Shown here one piece after another: positions 9,401 to 17,342 of a stretch of 64,000 bases of DNA. The DNA is taken from NCBI GenBank assembly GCA_030066195.1, contig JASJCB010000005.1, positions 100,901 through 164,900 on the forward strand, given 5' to 3'. Position numbers and translations under genes: made by a program. Within the stretch, counting starts at the first letter, position 1, and each line of letters begins with the position of its first letter. Origin of the DNA: Acidobacteriota bacterium. GTDB taxonomy: Bacteria > Acidobacteriota > Holophagae > Acanthopleuribacterales > Acanthopleuribacteraceae. The notes beneath the pieces were generated by a model. It saw only the letters and a list, made by a program, of their open reading frames with translations. It made no database searches and was not told the origin of the DNA.

Positions 9401-11719
9401 CTTTTCATCCGGCCCTGGAATTACCACTGGCGCACGCTGACCACGTGTTACAGCGAAGTGCTGGAAGCCGCGCACCTGGCCAGTGACAGCGTGTATATCG
9501 GTTACAGCTGTCTCTATATCATCCATTGGAACCCGGAGATCAACCTGGAGAAAGCAGTCAGCGAAGGCGCCAAGTACCTGGCGCGGTTCAAGGCAACCCA
9601 CTCCCAGGGCGGCTCCGAAATCATTCACCTGCAACAGGCCTGGCGGTTGAACATGCGCGGCGCCACCCAAGGCCTGCTCTCTCTGACCACCGACGATTTC
9701 GACGCCAACGCCTGCCTGACCCAGATGACCGAGGACCAGAATTACGAGGCGCTTTGCTGCTACCATACCGTCAAACTTCAGCTCTGCTTTTATTACGAAC
9801 ATTACGACCAGGGCTTGCTGCACTTCCAAAAGGCCGACGAACTGAAAGCCGCCATGGCCGGACAGATCTTCTCGTTCGAGTTCACCTTCTTCTCCTTCCT
9901 GGTTCTGGCCGCGCTCCACAACCAATTCGACGAAAGCAAACAGGAGGAAACGCGTAAGCGTCTGCGCGAGGAATTGCAGGTCATGAAACTCTGGGCCGAC
10001 CACTGCCCCATCAATTACAGCCACCACTATTTGATGATGGCCGCGGAAATGGCGCGCGTGGAAGGCCGAACCTACGAGGCCGCGGACCTTTACGACCAGG
10101 CAATCGAACAAACGCGCGTCAATGAATACGACAATTACCGCGCCATAGCCAACGAACTGGCCGCCAAATTCTACTTGAATCGCGGTCGGCTCAACCTTGC
10201 GGCCGCTTATTTCAAAGACGCACACTATTACTATTCGTTGTGGATGGCCGTGGTCAAGGCGCGCCAGTTGGAAGAGAGCTACGGTCAATACTTCCTGAAA
10301 CCCACCAAGCACTTGAGGGAAGTGTCGACGACCGAAACCACTCAGACCTCCGGTTCCCACACCTCGGCATCGCACAATATCGACCTGGAAGCCGTGCTGC
10401 GGGCGTCCCAGGCGCTCTCGGGTGAAATCGTCCTGGAAGATCTCCTCAAGAAACTGATGCATATCGCCATCGAGAGCTCCGGCGCGCAATTGGGCGGCCT
10501 TTTGACGAACGAGGACGGTTTCTGGTTCATCAAGGCCAAGGGCGGCGTGGAAGACGTTACCATTTTCGAGAACCGCCAGTTCCCCCTCGAGCAAAGTCAA
10601 ATCCTGGCTCCTTCCGTCATTCGGCACGTGGCCGAAAACCGCAAACCCATTGTGTTGTCCAACGCCTTCCTGGAAGGCTCCTTCCACGACGATCCCATTA
10701 TCGCCGCCAACAAAACCAAGTCCCTGCTGTGTATGCCCATCATCGGCCGCGGCAAGATGCAGATGATCCTCTACCTGACCAACAACCTCATCGGCGGCGC
10801 TTTTACCGAGGAACGGATCGGCGTGTTGACCACCCTGTCCTCCCAGGCGGCCATCTCCATCGAAAACGCTTCGCTGTATGCCAACCTGGAGAAGAAGGTC
10901 GAGGAACGGACCATCGAGCTGAGCATCAAGAACCGCCAGATCATGAGCAGTATCCAATACGCGCAACGCATCCAAAGGTCCATGCTGCCGGACTTGGGAC
11001 GTTTCCACGAACTCCTGCCTCAGTCCTTCGTGATCTACCAGCCCAAGGACATCGTCTCCGGCGACTTCTTCTGGTATTACGAATGCGAGGACTACATTCT
11101 GGTAGCGGTGGTGGATTGCACCGGTCACGGCGTGCCCGGCGCCTTGATGTCCATGATCGGGAATACCCTGCTGAACCAGATCGTCAAAGAGAACGGGATC
11201 CTGGAACCCAACCTCATCCTGACCATGCTCAGCCAGGGCGTTCGGCGCGTCCTGCACCAGGAGGGCGATTCGGTCTACGCGGGCGACGGCATGGAACTGG
11301 CCCTGTGTCGCATTCGGCGCGATATGAGCAGCGTGACCTTCGCGGGCGCCCGCCGACCGCTGTTCGTAACCCGGCCCATTCCCGGGAAAGATTTGCAGGA
11401 ACTGCTCATCTATAAAGGCGACCGCAACCCGGTAGGCGGCAGGCCCAGAAGGAAAGCGGGCGATTTCAGCAATCACGAGATTCATTTGAGAGGCGGTGAA
11501 ACCCTTTACCTGACCACGGACGGCTTCGTGGACCAACCCAGGAAGGACGGAAAAAAGTACGGCTCGCGCCAGTTCAAAGCCTTGCTCAGCAGCCTGGCCG
11601 CCAGTTCCATGGACGCCCAAAAGAACAAACTGATCAGCGAACTGACGGCAAGCCGCATCCACAAATGGCAACGGGACGATATCACCATCATCGGCATCCG
11701 GCTGTCCAAGGAATCCTGA
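6416..11719 (+). CDS. Giant Ser/Thr kinase - AAA ATPase - TPR-like - GAF - SpoIIE phosphatase protein
   Basis: This 1767-residue protein joins two opposing signalling activities. Residues about 10-275 are a eukaryotic-type kinase: the ATP-binding Lys in VVVKVL, the catalytic loop HKDINPRNIL (near 124), DFGIS (near 145) and an APE-like SPEQ. Residues about 300-650 form an AAA_16/STAND-like ATPase with Walker A GGYSGVGKSSL (near 326) and Walker B LFLDDVQWAD. Residues about 680-1300 are helical repeats. A GAF domain spans about 1322-1488, then a coiled linker. A PP2C/SpoIIE phosphatase follows at about 1525-1765, with VSGDFFW, DCTGHGVPGA and QRDDITI as metal-binding motifs. The related kinase-ATPase-GAF proteins of cyanobacteria and myxobacteria usually end in a histidine kinase; here the output is a phosphatase. 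It is soluble, with no membrane segments. The ATG has CGGAG about 9 nt upstream. The target is unknown. Confidence 0.9.
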   Translation: MQLSFPDIEVKEEIARSNSSVVLFGHRNDDGLPVVVKVLNSDYPSTQQIARFKYEYKLARKLEAPGLVHVHELRKHGNTLAILQDYGGVDLNRFPEVPLPLDLFFQIARDVTQTIARLHSGGIIHKDINPRNILWDESTRRAHIIDFGISTELTRERQKAAQAQELLGTLPYISPEQTGRINCELDYRTDFYSLGVTFYQLLTGALPFSARDAMGWVHCHIAKHPTDPRKLRMDLPDVLANILLKLMSKDPEARYQSAQGLLEDLKLCAAQWRDGGVIVPFELGRRDIRERFSIPDKLYGREKELERILTCFARVARGGREMISVGGYSGVGKSSLINEVHRPIVEKRGYFIEGKFDQYQRNLPYRALIQAFGGFIDQLLNEPREQQDRWRYIITDRLGLNTGLMTDLFPRLENLVGEQAPVPDLNPMEAQNRFLNTFRHFVGCFAHEEHPIVLFLDDVQWADIPSLKLVEGLMDSTELTHLLVIVAYRDNEVDDGHPLMHTLHRVENLGSLRWINIEPLRETSVKDIVADTLRCPRDECETLAQTVFQKTGGNPFFINELLKNLYREGCLTFNPDRGCWTWQEDAVESVMVSGDVVTFMISRLRKLPETTQNSLKTGACMGNIFDLSTLTMILDQSPVETAATLWPAVKEGILLPLSEKYRLVTEQVVQGITKEVHDFGVRYRFQHDRVQQAAYALIEPRYLPKTHLHIGRRIQSNTPNEKMDDNVIDIVRHLNEGRNLIKGVKEKLDLARLNLTAASKARASMAFEPALSYLGIGQNLLPENAWERHYELTFDIYRDHAETSYLCGAPEQARDECEFLLKKVRTDLQRAEICRTLLALYYFNGYLQEGIDAGLKGLRALGIDIDPNPTDEAVMAAELALRDAIGDRPIETLLDLPELTDPQIELTLRILMELWTPAYEMAQENLWVLFMLTLAELSVRYGNSPTSAFAYLFYGMILICRGELASGNEFGELSLKLNAHFNSLELRYKIVMMHTLFIRPWNYHWRTLTTCYSEVLEAAHLASDSVYIGYSCLYIIHWNPEINLEKAVSEGAKYLARFKATHSQGGSEIIHLQQAWRLNMRGATQGLLSLTTDDFDANACLTQMTEDQNYEALCCYHTVKLQLCFYYEHYDQGLLHFQKADELKAAMAGQIFSFEFTFFSFLVLAALHNQFDESKQEETRKRLREELQVMKLWADHCPINYSHHYLMMAAEMARVEGRTYEAADLYDQAIEQTRVNEYDNYRAIANELAAKFYLNRGRLNLAAAYFKDAHYYYSLWMAVVKARQLEESYGQYFLKPTKHLREVSTTETTQTSGSHTSASHNIDLEAVLRASQALSGEIVLEDLLKKLMHIAIESSGAQLGGLLTNEDGFWFIKAKGGVEDVTIFENRQFPLEQSQILAPSVIRHVAENRKPIVLSNAFLEGSFHDDPIIAANKTKSLLCMPIIGRGKMQMILYLTNNLIGGAFTEERIGVLTTLSSQAAISIENASLYANLEKKVEERTIELSIKNRQIMSSIQYAQRIQRSMLPDLGRFHELLPQSFVIYQPKDIVSGDFFWYYECEDYILVAVVDCTGHGVPGALMSMIGNTLLNQIVKENGILEPNLILTMLSQGVRRVLHQEGDSVYAGDGMELALCRIRRDMSSVTFAGARRPLFVTRPIPGKDLQELLIYKGDRNPVGGRPRRKAGDFSNHEIHLRGGETLYLTTDGFVDQPRKDGKKYGSRQFKALLSSLAASSMDAQKNKLISELTASRIHKWQRDDITIIGIRLSKES

Positions 11720-11790
11720 AGCACACTCGGTCCGTGTCGAAAACCTCGCAAAGGTGCGGAGCCCGGACGCATGTTGATTGGGAAAAGCAC

Positions 11791-11834
11791 GGCAGAATCT
11801 GCCGGTCGGGAACATTCTGCCGCCCGGCAGATTC
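11791..11834. promoter_or_regulatory. Paired dyads, candidate enhancer (UAS) for flgE
   Basis: Two related palindromes sit next to each other: GGCAGAATCTGCC at 11791-11803 and ATTCTGCCG-CC-CGGCAGATT at 11814-11833. They lie about 80-120 bp upstream of the predicted flgE transcription start, the usual place for binding of a sigma-54 activator of the FleQ/FlgR type. The outer arms could instead form an 11-bp hairpin that ends the upstream kinase transcript. Both readings are inference. Confidence 0.5.
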
Positions 11835-11888
11835 CGGTTGTTTGGACCAAGCGACTTGCTAGATAAGACTTAGCAGCTTTGTCGGCCA

Positions 11889-11904
11889 TGGCACCGCACT
11901 TGCT
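11889..11904 (+). promoter_or_regulatory. Sigma-54 (RpoN) promoter of flgE
   Basis: TGGCAC-N5-TTGCT matches the -24/-12 consensus exactly, with GG at 11890-11891 and GC at 11902-11903 ten bases apart. Transcription would start near 11915, which puts the upstream in-frame ATG at 11910 outside the mRNA and selects the ATG at 11943 as the start. RpoN control of hook genes is classical in many flagellated bacteria. Confidence 0.8.
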
Positions 11905-11942
11905 ACGCCATGGCTGAACGAGTCGACCGTAAGGCGGTAACC

Positions 11943-13235
11943 ATGCTGACAGGATCTTTTTACACCGGGTTATCCGGGCTGAACGCCAACGCCACCGCGT
12001 TGAATGTGGTCGGTAACAACCTGGCCAATATCAATACAACCGGCTTCAAGCGCAGCCAGGCCAACTTCAGCCAGATTATGTCCAACACCATTCGCGGCAT
12101 ATCCGGCGCCGGTAATCCCGTCCAGGTCGGGCTGGGTACCCAGACATCCGAAATCGTCGCCAAGTTCGAGCAGGGCTCCATTCAGACCACCGGCATCAAA
12201 ACCGAACTGGCCATTCAGGGCGAGGGATTCTTTCAGGTGAATATCGATGGAACCGATACCTATACCCGATCGGGTCAATTCGGTTTGGACGACGAGGGGC
12301 GCATGGTTTCGGCCTCCGGCGGCGTGGTTCAGGGCTTTAACGGCACCAACCCGGACGGTACGGTCGACCTGTCCGGCGGTATTCAAGATGTCCAGGTCGA
12401 CCTGGGCCAGGCCTCACCGCCCAAGGCTACCGAGGCGGTTCGTTTCATCACCAACCTGAGCGCCGAGGCGGTGACCGGCGATACCTATGTCAACACCATG
12501 GAAGTTTTCGACTCCAAGGGCGTTTCGCACGCCCTGGGCCTTACCTTTACCAAAAACGCGGCCGTGGGTGAATGGGGTTACGCGTTCAGCTTCGACGACG
12601 GCACGGTCTCCACCGTGGCGCCTACACAGTTCGACGGCACCATTACCTTCGACGGCAACGGCAACCTGGACCTGTTGGACGGCCTCAGCATCCAGGACCC
12701 GGCCGCGGCCAACCGCCAGATCGGTATTTCCGCCATCAACACGGGCGCCGCCGACATGTTGTTCACCTGGGACCTGATCCAGTTCCCCACCGATCCCGCC
12801 GGTTTGCGCACCAGTGTGGTGACCAACTTCGGCAACAACAGCAGCACCGGCACCCTGTTCCAGGACGGTTACGGTTCCGGCATCTTGCAAGACATCGACT
12901 TCAGCCAGGACGGCACCATGATCGGCTTCTTCGACAACGGACTCTCGTTGGAGCTGGCGCGGGTAGCGGTGGCAACTTTCAATAACAAGGCGGGTCTGAA
13001 GCAAATTGACGGCAGCTTCTACCTGCCCACGGCGGCATCCGGCCCTGCTTCCGTCGACGGCGAGGGCACCGGCGGGCGCGGCAGCATCCTGGCTTCTGCC
13101 TTGGAAGCCTCCAATGTGGACATCGCCGAGGAATTCACCTCCCTGATTCTGCACCAACGCGGCTACCAGTCCAATTCGCGAACCATTACCACGGTCGACC
13201 AGTTACTTCAGGAAGCCCTGAACCTGAAACGTTGA
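11943..13235 (+). CDS. flgE: Flagellar hook protein FlgE
   Basis: The 430-residue protein begins with the rod/hook N-terminal motif (LTGSFYTGLSGLNANATALN, then VVGNNLANINTTGFKRS). It ends with the conserved C-terminal helix (SNVDIAEEFTSLILHQRGYQ, ending in VDQLLQEALNLKR). The middle holds the FlgE D1/D2 beta domains. It polymerises into the hook that joins rod and filament. The start is chosen at 11943, because the sigma-54 promoter just upstream would begin transcription after the alternative ATG at 11910, and an AAGGCGG tract precedes this ATG. It stands alone here: no flgD, fliK or other flagellar gene adjoins it in the window. Confidence 0.95.
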   Translation: MLTGSFYTGLSGLNANATALNVVGNNLANINTTGFKRSQANFSQIMSNTIRGISGAGNPVQVGLGTQTSEIVAKFEQGSIQTTGIKTELAIQGEGFFQVNIDGTDTYTRSGQFGLDDEGRMVSASGGVVQGFNGTNPDGTVDLSGGIQDVQVDLGQASPPKATEAVRFITNLSAEAVTGDTYVNTMEVFDSKGVSHALGLTFTKNAAVGEWGYAFSFDDGTVSTVAPTQFDGTITFDGNGNLDLLDGLSIQDPAAANRQIGISAINTGAADMLFTWDLIQFPTDPAGLRTSVVTNFGNNSSTGTLFQDGYGSGILQDIDFSQDGTMIGFFDNGLSLELARVAVATFNNKAGLKQIDGSFYLPTAASGPASVDGEGTGGRGSILASALEASNVDIAEEFTSLILHQRGYQSNSRTITTVDQLLQEALNLKR

Positions 13236-13359
13236 TGCATCGTTACCGGGCGCGTCGGGTTCAAACCGGCTAACAGCGACCGGATCGGGGAATCGGCGAG
13301 CGACGAGATAGTTCACCGCCGGGTCAACCACCATGCCTCCGCGATCACGTTTGTTGTTA

Positions 13360-13389
13360 GCCGGCTCGAAGCCGTCGCGGCCGGTTTTT
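13360..13389 (+). terminator. Probable terminator after flgE
   Basis: A 6-bp GCCGGC/GCCGGT stem (one G-U pair) with a 14-nt loop is followed by TTTTT. The stem is short, and the loop sequence GAAGCCGTCGCGG recurs near 60410, so this may be a dispersed REP-like element used as a terminator. Confidence 0.5.
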
Positions 13390-14882
13390 CAGGGGATTTC
13401 CACCCGGGTATCGCCGGTCTTCGGATCGATGCGCAACAGCCAGGACCGTGAAGTCACCGCTTCCCGAAAGCGCCGATCATGGGTGACCACCAACAACCCG
13501 CCGCGATAATCGAGCAGGGCTTTTTCCAAACACTCGATCGAGGGCAGGTCCTGGTGATTGGTGGGTTCGTCCAATACCAGCAGATAGGGCTCCGATGTCA
13601 AACCAAGGGCCAGCATCAGCTTGCGCGCCTCGCCCGGGCTGGGCCGCGCGGTGCTCAGCAGACGCTTGGGATCGGAACCCAATCGGCTGACCGCCACCAT
13701 GACCCGACCCAGTTCAGCGGGCTTCAAGGCGCGGGCCTTTTCAATCAGCGCCTCGGCTTCCCGAGCGCTGAGTTCCTGGGGCAAGACCAGGACCCGCTCC
13801 GGCGGCAGGTCGCTCAAAGCCAGGATATGACTGACCAGGGTTGTCTTCCCGGCGCCGTTGGGACCGGCGAGCGCGATGCGGTCATCCGGCCGCATCAGCA
13901 ATTCCGGGTGATGCAGGGTGCGTGATCCCATGGTCAACCGCCCGGGCGGCAGTTGGAAGAGCCGGTCTCTACGGGCGCGGGCGCCCGATTGCACGATACC
14001 CAAACGCGGCGGCGTCTTGACCATCAGGTTAGCCTCACCGGCCGCCGCCCGCTCCACCCGACCGGCCATATTGGTCTTCAGCCGGGCGCCGACCGCGTCC
14101 TTGCCGGAGAGCCGGGCCTGATCTATCTTGGCGCGGCCGTCATGGTCTCGCGGATCGAGCCGCTTTTTTTTATGGCGGCCGGCGGCGCGTTCCATGGCTT
14201 CCGTGCGACGCCTCAGCTCACGCTCTAACCTGTGACGTTCGCTTCGCGCCGCCGCATGGGCATGGGCCCGGGCTTCCCGCTCCCGGCGGGCTGTTTCGGC
14301 GCCTTTGCTGTAACCTCCCGGCCGTAGTTTCCAGACGCCGTCCTCGTAGAACAGGCATTGCATGCACAGTCGGTCAAGCAGATCGCGATCGTGGCTGACC
14401 AACAGGCCCACGCCTTGAAACCGTTCCAGGGCTTGGGCCAGCATCTCGCGACTGTCCGCATCCAGGTGGTTGGTGGGTTCGTCGACAGCCAATAATACGG
14501 GAGCGCGGTGCAAGGCCACGGCAATTTGCAGGCGCTTGCGTTCGCCCATGCTGAGCGTGGCCCAGCGCTCGCCGTAATCCCAGTCGATGCCCAAGCGCGC
14601 GGCCAGGCCCGCGCCGGTCTTGTCGGACCACAACGACCAGTAGTCCTCGGGAGGTTCATCGATGCGTTGCGGACAGTACCAGGCGGGACCGTCGCAAATC
14701 ACCGATCCCTCGTCCGGCTTGCGCAGGCCGACGGCCAACTCCACCAGGGTGGTCTTGCCGGCGCCGTTCGGGCCGACCAGCCCGGTCCAACCGGCGGCCA
14801 GGTGTAAATCCAAATCCTGGAAGAGCGGCACGGGGGCGCCGTCGAACCCGAAACCAACCTGTTGAAACTTCACAAAAGCCAT
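13389..14882 (-). CDS. ABC-F family ATPase (two ABC domains, ribosome-associated type)
   Basis: The protein is about 497 residues with two ABC cassettes and no membrane segments. Domain 1 has Walker A GPNGAGKTT, the signature LSMGERKRL and Walker B LLAVDEPTNHLD. Domain 2 has GPNGAGKTT, SPGEARKLM and LLVLDEPTNHQD. Between them lies a basic, charged linker helix (about residues 190-260) like the P-site tRNA interaction motif of ABC-F translation factors. These proteins act on the ribosome E site in translation rescue or antibiotic resistance. The second domain's NHQD in place of NHLD is seen in some subfamilies. The start at 14882 is favoured over an in-frame ATG seven codons earlier because GGAGG lies 7 nt upstream. 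The gene is convergent with flgE. Confidence 0.92.
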   Translation of the reverse strand: MAFVKFQQVGFGFDGAPVPLFQDLDLHLAAGWTGLVGPNGAGKTTLVELAVGLRKPDEGSVICDGPAWYCPQRIDEPPEDYWSLWSDKTGAGLAARLGIDWDYGERWATLSMGERKRLQIAVALHRAPVLLAVDEPTNHLDADSREMLAQALERFQGVGLLVSHDRDLLDRLCMQCLFYEDGVWKLRPGGYSKGAETARREREARAHAHAAARSERHRLERELRRRTEAMERAAGRHKKKRLDPRDHDGRAKIDQARLSGKDAVGARLKTNMAGRVERAAAGEANLMVKTPPRLGIVQSGARARRDRLFQLPPGRLTMGSRTLHHPELLMRPDDRIALAGPNGAGKTTLVSHILALSDLPPERVLVLPQELSAREAEALIEKARALKPAELGRVMVAVSRLGSDPKRLLSTARPSPGEARKLMLALGLTSEPYLLVLDEPTNHQDLPSIECLEKALLDYRGGLLVVTHDRRFREAVTSRSWLLRIDPKTGDTRVEIP

Positions 14883-15273
14883 GGAATCACCTCCAAAACG
14901 CATAAGAGCCGTCTCCCGGGGGACGACTCGTGTGCCTTTGCCGCAATGCGCCCGGGACTGTTTGCGCGACTCAGTCCTCGCGGGCGGCAGGAAATGAAAA
15001 GATTGTGCGGGCCTCGCTCAAATGCGAAGCAAGAGGAAACGGCTGCTGCTCGTTATGGGGACCTGGTCATATCAACCGTAAATAATCACCCGGAAACCTC
15101 TGAGAAAAACTAGCCGGCCATGCCGACCTATTTTCAACATAGGTACGCGGACGCCGAAAGTCAAGTTTCAATCTCGTCGGCAACGCGGTGCGGCCTGCCC
15201 GCATCGGGGCGTGATTCAGATCAGGTCTCGTATTGTCAAATGATTGTCGATCAAGCGCAGGAGACGCTGAGAT
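14883..15273. other. Intergenic region without a recognisable gene
   Basis: About 390 bp upstream of the ABC-F gene. It should contain that gene's promoter. Its early part carries a CCGGGGGACGACTCG-like GC-rich stretch. I see no gene, RNA or clear terminator in it. Confidence 0.5.
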
Positions 15274-15587
15274 CCGGTTGTGATTGGTTGTCTCGATAAA
15301 TCGAGGATCAAAGAATTGGTCCTGATTCCTCGACCCGGAAAAGTCAGGAGCAAAGAATGAGGCCTGATTCCTCGACCCGGAAAAGTCAGGAGCAAAGAAT
15401 GTAAACTGATTTTTTGCGCCCCGAAAAGTAATGTGAAAGAAATCAGTTGTGGGTCCTTGACCCGGAAAAGTCGGAACAAAGGAAGAGAACTGATTCTTCG
15501 ATCCTGAACTTTCGGTGCGCAAAGAATGAGGACTGATTCTTTGCGCACCGACTTTCAGTATCGAGAAATCGGGGCTCATTTCTTGAC
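15274..15587. repeat. Array of ~42-bp palindromic units, left copy of a long inverted repeat
   Basis: Six to seven degenerate units recur about every 42-43 bp (unit anchors near 15332, 15374, 15417, 15459, 15501 and 15544). Each unit has a CCCGGAAAAGTC-type core and a dyad such as CAAAGAATGAG with its partner ATTCTTTG. The whole array matches 24214-24530 in the opposite orientation, unit by unit and in the same order, including the outer end (ACAACCAATNACAAC). The apparent open frames crossing it are repeat artefacts. Sparse similarity continues beyond 15587: TTTGACAACCA lies 76 bp beyond the array here and 79 bp beyond it in the other copy. Confidence 0.88.
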
Positions 15588-16151
15588 TCTCGGCGGCACC
15601 AATCAACGAATTACGGAGTAATACAAGGTTCTGCTTTGTAAAGAACCTTGATTTAGCTATATTTGGTTGTCAAATAGGAAAAAGGATTGTCTCATGCCGA
15701 GGAGCCGAAAATCCCCGCGAGTCGATCGATTGAAAACCAACTGACTCACCACCTCGTCCAAGGCTTAAAATAACGAGTCAACAGCATCAATTGATGAAGG
15801 TCGAGAACTCTATCAGGCGAATCAGCCATGATTATCGATTTACTGGAAAATTGGTCTCTGACACTGAGTCACTGATCTATGAACCGGGGCTGGTCATTCA
15901 AGAAAGTGCCTAGCAGGAAACCTGTGACTTGTTTATTTTCACAGTTTTGCATTGTGAACCTTTCTTCATATTTGTTGACTAGGACAGTTAAACAGAGCTT
16001 TTCTTCAATATCATCTTGACGGATGAAAACAACTGCTTATATTTAAGTAGTATCAGACACGATAAAAATTCTATCAACTGCCTATTTAATGCAGATTGGC
16101 TGTTTTGGATTTGTATATCGTGATTGCTTAAAAATCCCTAAGGAGACAAAT
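15588..16151. other. AT-rich intergenic region
   Basis: About 560 bp of visibly lower GC than the surroundings. It contains a 9-bp hairpin, CAAGGTTCT/AGAACCTTG, at 15624-15650 and must carry the promoter of the small secreted protein. No gene is supported here. The first ~100 bp share sparse inverted similarity with 24115-24213. Confidence 0.5.
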
Positions 16152-16373
16152 ATGAAGAAGATTTGCATCGTCATGCTTTTTGCTTTTGCATCTATTGGCT
16201 TTTCTACCCAAGTAACAATCACTGAACCTACAGTAAGTACTTCTACTGAAATTCAAATAACCAGCGAAAACCTGGATGTACTTGAAGCTGGGGCAGAAGT
16301 GACTGGTGTTTACAGACTTAAGAATGGCCAACTCCTTGTCACCTATGACGATGGCACCTACGAGATTTTCTAA
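16152..16373 (+). CDS. Small secreted protein (73 aa) of unknown function
   Basis: AAGGAG lies 8 nt before an ATG that begins a clear Sec signal peptide (MKKICIVMLFAFASIGFSTQ), with probable cleavage after about residue 19. The mature part is about 54 residues, Thr/Ser/Glu rich, and ends in a hydrophilic beta pattern: GVYRLKNGQLLVTYDDGTYE. It contains no cysteine after the signal and no double-glycine leader. GC content is clearly below that of the flanking genes. It lies 78 bp upstream of a C39-like peptidase gene, separated from it by a hairpin. I do not recognise the family. Confidence 0.7.
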   Translation: MKKICIVMLFAFASIGFSTQVTITEPTVSTSTEIQITSENLDVLEAGAEVTGVYRLKNGQLLVTYDDGTYEIF

Positions 16374-16387
16374 TTTAACAGGCAACG

Positions 16388-16419
16388 GCCCGTCTTTCCA
16401 AGCCTTAGGAAGGACGGGC
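16388..16419 (+). terminator. Hairpin terminator after the small secreted protein gene
   Basis: A 12-bp stem (GCCCGTCTTTCC with its complement, one G-U pair) has an 8-nt loop and ends 46 bp after the stop codon. The tail is T-poor (TGTCCTCCGTTT), so termination may be partial, allowing read-through into the peptidase gene. Confidence 0.55.
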
Positions 16420-16451
16420 TGTCCTCCGTTTGAACCTACTTGAGATCATCG

Positions 16452-17285
16452 ATGTTGACATTTATCCTCCTAGCTTTATGGACACCCGGCACCGCCCCCA
16501 CACCATTGCCCCTGGAGCGATTTACCGGCGAACAAGCCGACGAGGTCTGGGCCGGCGGCCAAAAAAAAATGCTGGTGCTCTTCAATGAAACGAGCACCGC
16601 GGATCTTGGAAGAGATGCTCTTCTGTATGACCTTCAAACAGATCGATTCAAGGTCTTTTTCGTTTTCTCAGGTCAAAGGACGGCGCTTTCAAGCAATCCG
16701 GCTGTCAACAACTTTCTTCCCAAAGACCGTCTCCTGTTCATTAGGGAGCATCTGGTCTCGGAGCCGGAATATCGGGTTTACGACGAGGCAAACCGCCTGC
16801 TTTATCAGTCAAGCCGGCCCGTTCCGGAAAAGGAACTCTATGAATGGGTTTTTGCTTCTTTGAGAATCGAGGACAAAGCCAGGGTGACCATCGGCAAAGA
16901 CGGTGTGATTTTTCAAAAAGGTGAAAATGATTGTGCGGTGGCGGCAACAACGATGCTCCTGGAAAGGCACGGGCATCGTATTTCTTTCGACTCGGTATGG
17001 CAGGTTTTGGAAAACGACGGCAAGAAGGTATCTCTGCTATCCGTCAAGGAATTCTTAACCTCTGAAGGTTACCGGGCAAGTGCCTGGAAAACCGATGTGA
17101 ACGGTTTGAGGAAGCAACGTCTTCCGGTCCTGGTCTATTTGGATGAACATCTGGTGGTTCTTAGCCGCATTATGGAAAAAGGGGTTGTCATTTTGGACCC
17201 CAAAAAGGGACGGCAGTTGATAAATCGCGGATTTTTCGAGATGATTTGGGGCGGAATCTACATGAGAATCGATGGAAGGAGCTAA
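16452..17285 (+). CDS. Secreted C39-like cysteine peptidase
   Basis: The 277-residue protein has a hydrophobic N-terminal signal (MLTFILLALWTPGTAPTP). The first half (about 20-125) is of unclear fold. The second half looks like a peptidase C39 domain: a Gln shortly before the nucleophile in FQKGENDCAVAATTMLLER, His in EHLVVLSR and Asp in VILDPKKGR, the expected order Cys-His-Asp. C39 domains usually cleave double-glycine leaders inside ABC exporters; here the domain is free-standing and exported, like the C39-like proteins of unknown target. The neighbour upstream is a small secreted protein that could be a substrate, but it has no GG site. The start at 16452 is preferred over an upstream TTG; its ribosome binding site (GAG) is weak. 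Confidence 0.65.
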   Translation: MLTFILLALWTPGTAPTPLPLERFTGEQADEVWAGGQKKMLVLFNETSTADLGRDALLYDLQTDRFKVFFVFSGQRTALSSNPAVNNFLPKDRLLFIREHLVSEPEYRVYDEANRLLYQSSRPVPEKELYEWVFASLRIEDKARVTIGKDGVIFQKGENDCAVAATTMLLERHGHRISFDSVWQVLENDGKKVSLLSVKEFLTSEGYRASAWKTDVNGLRKQRLPVLVYLDEHLVVLSRIMEKGVVILDPKKGRQLINRGFFEMIWGGIYMRIDGRS

Positions 17286-17342
17286 AAAGGCGTCTCTCGA
17301 ATTGTTATACTACGTCTTAATGATTAATTGCAGGAGGCTGGC

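Noticed and set aside
8924..11815. A 963-residue open frame on the minus strand inside the giant kinase gene
   Set aside because: It is antisense to a well-supported coding region, has codon-shadow composition (rich in Gln, Val, His and Gly) and no family motif.
11910..11942. Earlier ATG start for FlgE
   Set aside because: It lies upstream of the transcription start predicted from the sigma-54 promoter, and FlgE proteins begin at the later Met.
13360..13389. Recombination site or REP element instead of a terminator
   Set aside because: A related element occurs near 60403, but with only two clear copies and a T-run here the terminator reading is simpler.
15274..15587. CRISPR array
   Set aside because: Units of about 42 bp are continuous and degenerate with no unique spacers, and no cas gene is in the window.
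15067..15606. A 179-residue minus-strand frame with repeated FSGSRNQ motifs
   Set aside because: The protein repeat only reflects the 42-bp DNA repeat; no start signal, and the copy at 24.2-24.5 kb does not keep the frame.
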